From: Candidatus Parvarchaeota archaeon | Lineage (GTDB): Archaea; Nanobdellota; Nanobdellia; Parvarchaeales; Parvarchaeaceae | Assembly (NCBI GenBank): GCA_023380435.1 | Contig: JAMCRB010000009.1 | Location: 1-10,792, forward strand | Reading direction: 5' to 3' | DNA length: 10,792 nucleotides | In this document: piece by piece, positions 7,556 to 10,792 of the stretch | How positions within the stretch are numbered: the first letter of the stretch is position 1 | How the letters are laid out: each line of letters starts with the position of its first letter | Made by a program: the position numbers and the translations under genes | Notes under the pieces: generated by a model | The model's database searches: none | What the model was told of the DNA's origin: nothing | What the model saw: only the letters and a program-made list of their open reading frames with translations

Positions 7556-8883
7556 TAAACGCTCAGTTGATTCTTATAGTCGGACTCCTTGGTCTGGTTC
7601 TTTTAGACCTGTTGAGGCGCTATAGAAATTTCAGCCAGAGCGTTATACACTACGCAGCTCTTGCAGTTTTGCTTGTTTCTCTGGTCTCAGAAATATTATT
7701 TGGCAACTTAAATGCGTCTTTTTTCTCGGAGGTCCAGTACTCATATTTTATAAACGGATTCATACTTTTCATATCGACCCTGATATATTCCTTCTTCTTT
7801 GCGGATAAGAAGTCTTTCAGTCCGCTTGTAGACGTCCTTTTCATAGCTGCAGTCCTTGGAGCTACGCTTGTGGTGTTGTCCAGTAATCTTCTGGCTGTAA
7901 TACTCTCAATAGAGCTGCTCTCGCTCTCGTCCTATAGTCTTGTGTACTTCGGAAAAACACTAGGTACGCTCGAAGGCGCTATGAAATATATATCAACAAG
8001 CATGGTTTCCTTCGTTATACTGCTTTTCGGCGCTTCGCTGGTATATGCAGGCGCCGGTACCCTGTCTTTTTCAAACCTGTCCTCTGTCAATTATATCCCA
8101 TTCATTGCGGGTCTAGCTGTCATAATAGCCGGCCTGGGCTTCAAATCAACCCTGGTGCCGTTTCATATGTGGGCGCCGGATACGTATGAGGCGTCAGACA
8201 GCACTATAACCGCTTTCATAACCTCTGTTGCAAAGGCAGCGGGAATCGTTGCAATGATAAGGATATTTTTCTTCGGGTTTCAGGTATCCAGCAGCTTTGT
8301 GACCGCAGTCTTCCTTGCATTGGCCTTGTTTACTATCTTTTTGGCTGGCATATTTGCGATAGCACAGGACAGGATAAAAAGGATACTTGCCTTCTCTAGC
8401 ATCTCGCAAGCCGGCTTCGCTTTTCTCGGTATAGCACTATTGAATTTACAGGCCGTGTCATCTGCAGTATTCTACATATTCTCGTTTGCAGTGGCGGATG
8501 CGCTCCTGTTCCTTTCTTTCCGTATCATGGAAGAGAAAGGCATACGCTATAAAAAAGACATCAAGCGCATGTTTTCAGTCTCAAAGATCGCGACAATAGG
8601 CTTCTTCCTGGGAGTCCTGTCTTTGTTTGGGTTCCCTCCAACCATCGGATTCGTAGGAAAGCTGCTTATACTGGCTTCGCTTCTGTCACACGGCTACATA
8701 TACATAGTGGGGGCGGTGTTCCTTATGCTTCTGCTGTCGGTATTTTATTATTTCGGCCTGTTTTTGTCGCTCGACTTCAAAGCATACTCCCAAAACAAAA
8801 TGAAAAAAATCAACAGCAGAGAGATAATAATCTTGATATTCTGCGTCTCCCTGTTCGCAGGGATAGCCTTTGCTACGGTATAG
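7552..8883 (+). CDS. nuoN: Complex I antiporter-like subunit N (NuoN/ND2-like)
   Basis: This 443-residue polytopic protein is recognisable as NuoN from its characteristic stretches. TM5 has E121 in SIELLSLSSYSL and a following LEGAMKYIS at 140-148. TM7 has K198 in GLGFKSTLVPFHMWAPDTY (194-212). TM8 has K228 in SVAKAAG, and TM12 has K370 in GFPPTIGFVGKLL (360-372). All four charged positions of the proton path are in place. It is shorter than the 485-residue Escherichia coli protein. The start forms an ATGA overlap with nuoM. The stop TAG abuts the ATG of the phosphoesterase, so that gene is probably carried on the same transcript. Confidence 0.94.
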   Translation: MINAQLILIVGLLGLVLLDLLRRYRNFSQSVIHYAALAVLLVSLVSEILFGNLNASFFSEVQYSYFINGFILFISTLIYSFFFADKKSFSPLVDVLFIAAVLGATLVVLSSNLLAVILSIELLSLSSYSLVYFGKTLGTLEGAMKYISTSMVSFVILLFGASLVYAGAGTLSFSNLSSVNYIPFIAGLAVIIAGLGFKSTLVPFHMWAPDTYEASDSTITAFITSVAKAAGIVAMIRIFFFGFQVSSSFVTAVFLALALFTIFLAGIFAIAQDRIKRILAFSSISQAGFAFLGIALLNLQAVSSAVFYIFSFAVADALLFLSFRIMEEKGIRYKKDIKRMFSVSKIATIGFFLGVLSLFGFPPTIGFVGKLLILASLLSHGYIYIVGAVFLMLLLSVFYYFGLFLSLDFKAYSQNKMKKINSREIIILIFCVSLFAGIAFATV

Positions 8884-9579
8884 ATGGAACTTGAAGATTT
8901 TCCCCTGAGGTTTAAAAAAGGGGTTCCGGCCGCGTTTTTTGAAGACTATTCGATAATGGGGGACATACATCTCGGGTTCGAGAAAGAGATGGAAGAAAGC
9001 GGCTACAACGTATGGGATAAAACCGAGGAGATACTGGGGAACATTCTAAAATTGGGCACAAAAAAGCTAATAATGTTGGGCGATTTGAGGGCAGGGTTTT
9101 CGGAGATATTCCCGGACGAGGGCGGAATTTTATTCAGGTTTTTATCAAATTTATCGCGAAACTTCGACGAAGTCATCATAACCAAAGGTAATCACGACGG
9201 GGGCCTTTCAAAGCTCACTTCGCGCCTTAATAATATCACCCTGTGCACGGAATTTGTGCATGGTTCGGTGGGCTTCATGCACGGGCATACTCTGCCTTCA
9301 AAAGAGTTCGTAGAAAGCGCCCGGCTGGCCTGCTTTGGACACCTGCACCCATCCATAATCCTAAGGGACAGCAACGGCGCGTCTTACCGCAATGACTGCT
9401 GGCTTTTAATAGACTTCAAATTCCCCAAAAAACTGTCTAGTAAGGTCAAACTATCAAACGGCCTGGCTTTCCCCACATTTAACCGCTACGTTGGCGGATC
9501 CGATGCGATAAATAAGAAAGGCATCATGAAGTACGCAAAAGTCACAGGAAGATTGACTCTAAATCTTACCATGCTCTAA
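8884..9579 (+). CDS. Archaeal SbcD/Mre11-related metallophosphoesterase
   Basis: This soluble 231-residue protein has all the calcineurin-like metallophosphoesterase motifs in order: GDIHLG with D27 and H29, LGDLRAG with D67, KGNHDGG with N103-H104-D105, MHGH with H133 and H135, and FGHLHPS with H153 and H155. Overall length and motif spacing fit the archaeal ICC-like/SbcD-related group (COG1407, TIGR00024). These are predicted two-metal phosphodiesterases or nucleases of unproven substrate. After motif II most relatives I recall read GDLKH; here it is GDLRA, outside the direct metal ligands. The C-terminal 35 residues look like a poorly conserved tail. The ATG follows the nuoN stop with no gap and no strong Shine-Dalgarno sequence, so it is likely the last gene of the nuo transcript. 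A functional link to complex I is not implied. Confidence 0.9.
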   Translation: MELEDFPLRFKKGVPAAFFEDYSIMGDIHLGFEKEMEESGYNVWDKTEEILGNILKLGTKKLIMLGDLRAGFSEIFPDEGGILFRFLSNLSRNFDEVIITKGNHDGGLSKLTSRLNNITLCTEFVHGSVGFMHGHTLPSKEFVESARLACFGHLHPSIILRDSNGASYRNDCWLLIDFKFPKKLSSKVKLSNGLAFPTFNRYVGGSDAINKKGIMKYAKVTGRLTLNLTML

Positions 9580-9660
9580 AACTTCAATAAAAGGCGGATA
9601 ACCCCTATCGAGCCCAAAAAACTATCCCGTTGCATAACTTGGCTTTAATTTTATAGCTCG

Positions 9661-9671
9661 TTCTCTTTTTT
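9661..9671 (+). terminator. Possible T-rich transcription stop after the nuo-phosphoesterase operon
   Basis: TTCTCTTTTTT lies about 80 bases past the phosphoesterase stop. Archaeal RNA polymerase can stop at oligo-T tracts without a hairpin. No convincing stem precedes it, so the call rests on the T-run and position alone. Confidence 0.3.
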
Positions 9672-9742
9672 ACGCCATCGGCCGACCCGCGTCAGACTTT
9701 CAGCAGCGCGTTATACAACAACAGCCTCATGGAATACAAAAG

Positions 9743-9750
9743 TATTAAAA
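9743..9750 (+). promoter_or_regulatory. Weak TATA-like box before the 123-residue protein gene
   Basis: TATTAAAA sits 34-41 bases before the ATG at 9784, which would give a leader of roughly ten bases rather than a leaderless start. It is less convincing than the other promoters in the window. It lies in a stretch where AAAAG recurs at 9738, 9747 and 9755. Confidence 0.35.
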
Positions 9751-9783
9751 GTACAAAAGAATTTGAATAAGTAACAACAAAAT

Positions 9784-10155
9784 ATGAAAACAGAAAACAT
9801 CAAAAGCCTGGCGGATTTGATATACGACCCACATGAAAAAGCCTTTCTAAGCAGACAAGCAGTTGTGGGCATCGCTGAAAGGTTCTATAATAGATTGGGA
9901 AATCCAAAGGCAGAACAGTTTACCAAATTCTACAAATCTAACAAAGAAAAGACCAAAAAGATCTTTGAGGAATACCTGAACTCCGAGTCATTTTCAAGCA
10001 TATTTAATTCTCTGATAGATGGGAAGGCCCTGCAGAATCTAATCTACAGAAACTTATTGAAGGTGGAAAAGAATTTGAGGGAAAATTCGTATGACATTAA
10101 AAAGGTATTCCAAAATATAGAGGAAAAAACTGACAGAGATTATACTGATTTTTAG
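9784..10155 (+). CDS. Hypothetical charged helical protein, 123 residues
   Basis: I do not recognise this protein. It is soluble, with no signal peptide or membrane span. It is rich in Lys, Glu, Asn, Phe and Tyr and looks almost wholly alpha-helical, with helices suggested at about 21-38, 42-66, 68-76, 80-99 and 102-115. There are no cysteines or histidine pairs that would suggest a metal site and no obvious catalytic motif. The coding sequence is visibly more AT-rich than the nuo genes, and lysine is mostly AAA/AAG in runs. That may mean a different origin or just a poorly expressed soluble protein. It has its own gaps on both sides (204 and 179 bases), so it is probably a single-gene unit. 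The start is the only ATG near the 5' end of the frame and has no Shine-Dalgarno sequence. Confidence 0.75.
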   Translation: MKTENIKSLADLIYDPHEKAFLSRQAVVGIAERFYNRLGNPKAEQFTKFYKSNKEKTKKIFEEYLNSESFSSIFNSLIDGKALQNLIYRNLLKVEKNLRENSYDIKKVFQNIEEKTDRDYTDF

Positions 10156-10229
10156 TCTTTAAATACAGAATGATCAGCAAACGCCATTGTTAAGGGACGC
10201 CCCTCCCTACAATCCGTCCTTCTTTTAGC

Positions 10230-10250
10230 CCATTAAAAGCCATATAATGG
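10230..10250. repeat. Short inverted repeat CCATTA-9-TAATGG
   Basis: Two perfect six-base arms are separated by nine bases, about 55 bases ahead of the SPFH TATA box. It could be an operator or a chance palindrome. The arms are too short and AT-rich to make a stable hairpin. Confidence 0.3.
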
Positions 10251-10295
10251 TGGAAGCGCCGATCCTGTTAAACAGTCGTGCAACGAAATACCAAA

Positions 10296-10334
10296 AAACT
10301 AAACTTATATATCAACTGAACTCATATTATTACT
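10296..10334 (+). promoter_or_regulatory. Leaderless promoter of the SPFH/stomatin gene
   Basis: TTATATAT (10305-10312) lies 23-30 bases before the ATG at 10335, with an A-rich ACTAAAC just upstream in the BRE position. Spacing and form match the promoters of nuoJ and S8e. Confidence 0.68.
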
Positions 10335-10792
10335 ATGGAGCCGTTCGACTTTTGGGCATTCATAGGAGGAGTGGTTCTCGTCATATTATTATTCTTTCTC
10401 GGCATGCTTGTGCCGGCGTTCTTTTACTTGTTCGTAGTTGCGCTTTTCATCGTCGTTTTTGCGGTTTTCTTTGTGACATCCGTGAAAAAATACAATCAAT
10501 TTGAAAGAGGCATAATCTTCAGACTTGGTAAATTCAATAGAGTGGCAGGTCCCGGCTGGGCTGTAGTAATCCCATTTTTCGAGGAGCAGTACAAGAAAGT
10601 CGACGTTCGTGTACGGATGCTCGACATGAATTGCCAGGACGTTTTTACCCAGGATGACATAAAAGTAGCCTTAGACGGCACGATATATTATCAAATAGTA
10701 GACCCGGAAAAGGCCACGCTCCAGATAGACAATTATGGCCAGGGACTTACTACCCTTGTTCACTCAGCCATAAGAAACGCCATCGCATCGAT
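10335..10792 (+). CDS. Stomatin/prohibitin-like SPFH membrane protein, 3' end cut by window edge
   Basis: The frame from the ATG at 10335 stays open to the window end (152 complete codons). Residues 8-47 are strongly hydrophobic and long enough for two spans or a hairpin, with Gly and Pro near 23-27. The SPFH domain begins right after: YNQFERGIIFRLGKFNR (53-69), then GPGWAVVIPFFE at 72-83, VDVRVRMLDM near 89-98, the TQDDIKVALDGTIYYQIVDP stretch (105-124), and the start of the following helix. This order and wording are typical of stomatin-like proteins, which oligomerise on membranes and often work with an NfeD partner or a membrane protease. No partner gene is in view. The promoter 23-30 bases upstream supports this start. 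Confidence 0.92.
   Translation, partial: MEPFDFWAFIGGVVLVILLFFLGMLVPAFFYLFVVALFIVVFAVFFVTSVKKYNQFERGIIFRLGKFNRVAGPGWAVVIPFFEEQYKKVDVRVRMLDMNCQDVFTQDDIKVALDGTIYYQIVDPEKATLQIDNYGQGLTTLVHSAIRNAIAS

Larger units (their letters stand above)
9580..9783. other. 204-base intergenic region after the phosphoesterase
   Basis: I see no tRNA T-loop, rRNA or protein family here. Contents that can be pointed to: a T-rich run (TTCTCTTTTTT, 9661-9671) that could end the nuo-phosphoesterase transcript; a TATA-like TTTTATAG (9649-9656) facing right with no gene at leaderless distance; a short ATG-led frame (9729-9770); and an AT-rich stretch from 9731 leading into the next gene. Confidence 0.5.
10156..10334. 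other. 179-base intergenic region before the SPFH gene
   Basis: No RNA gene is recognisable. A C-rich patch (GGGACGCCCCTCCC, 10194-10207) and a six-base inverted repeat (CCATTA/TAATGG, 10230-10250) are visible, followed by the SPFH gene's promoter. A rightward frame that begins at 10247 has no family features and is overlaid by the SPFH gene. Confidence 0.5.

Noticed and set aside
3632..8883. Reading the cluster as an Mrp antiporter or membrane hydrogenase
   Set aside because: The order J-K-L-M-N, a NuoK with E36 and E72, and distinct NuoL (C-terminal anchor), NuoM and NuoN identities fit complex I. No MrpE, F or G or hydrogenase subunit is present.
9580..9783. Possible tRNA or other RNA gene in the 204-base gap
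   Set aside because: No GGTTCGAATCC-type T-loop, acceptor pairing or RNase P/SRP/5S-like core can be seen on either strand.
10247..10504. 85-codon plus-strand frame overlapping the SPFH gene start
   Set aside because: The SPFH frame has a promoter at the right distance and clear domain motifs; this one has neither.
1..10792. CRISPR array, insertion sequence, prophage or defence island
   Set aside because: There are no spaced direct repeats, transposase, integrase or defence-family proteins. All large frames are explained by core or membrane functions.

Overview
The window looks archaeal. It carries an S8e ribosomal protein, which archaea and eukaryotes have but bacteria lack, and an archaeal-type SbcD/Mre11-related phosphoesterase. 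TATA boxes sit about 22-32 bases before the ATG of several first genes, the leaderless promoter pattern of many archaea, while some internal operon genes have Shine-Dalgarno-like sites. Isoleucine is often encoded by ATA. The exact lineage cannot be fixed from the window. A small-genome acidophile-type archaeon (DPANN/Micrarchaeota-like or Thermoplasmatota-like) is a guess.

Layout. All genes left of base 3531 are on the minus strand and all genes right of 3632 are on the plus strand, so bases 3532-3631 form a divergent promoter island. Leftward from it lie a two-span membrane protein with a SHOCT-like C-terminal helix (2671-3531), ribosomal protein S8e (2222-2599) with its own promoter, and a large MMPL/RND-type transporter that runs off the left edge (1-2195). 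The transporter is the longest frame in the window.

Rightward from the island is a tightly packed operon, nuoJ-nuoK-nuoL-nuoM-nuoN. It encodes most of the membrane (proton-pumping) arm of a complex I-like (Nuo/Fpo) oxidoreductase. Each junction overlaps by 1 or 4 bases. A metallophosphoesterase follows with no spacing after the nuoN stop. No NuoA, B, C, D, H or I subunit is encoded here, so the redox arm and the NuoH/NuoA membrane subunits must lie elsewhere if the complex is complete. The three antiporter-like subunits keep their TM5 glutamate and TM7 and TM8 charged residues. NuoM and NuoN keep the TM12 charged residue, but in NuoL that segment is rewritten and a histidine replaces the usual lysine.

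The right end (9580-10792) holds a 204-base gap, an unrecognised 123-residue helical, charged protein, a 179-base gap with a good leaderless promoter, and the first 152 residues of a stomatin/SPFH membrane protein cut by the window edge.

I found no tRNA, rRNA, CRISPR array, insertion sequence or phage gene. Most of the window is ordinary archaeal core metabolism and membrane biology. The points most worth checking are the NuoL TM12 change, the separated J-N cluster with a nuclease-family gene attached, the dense N-glycosylation sequons in the transporter's first outer loop, and two small unplaced proteins.
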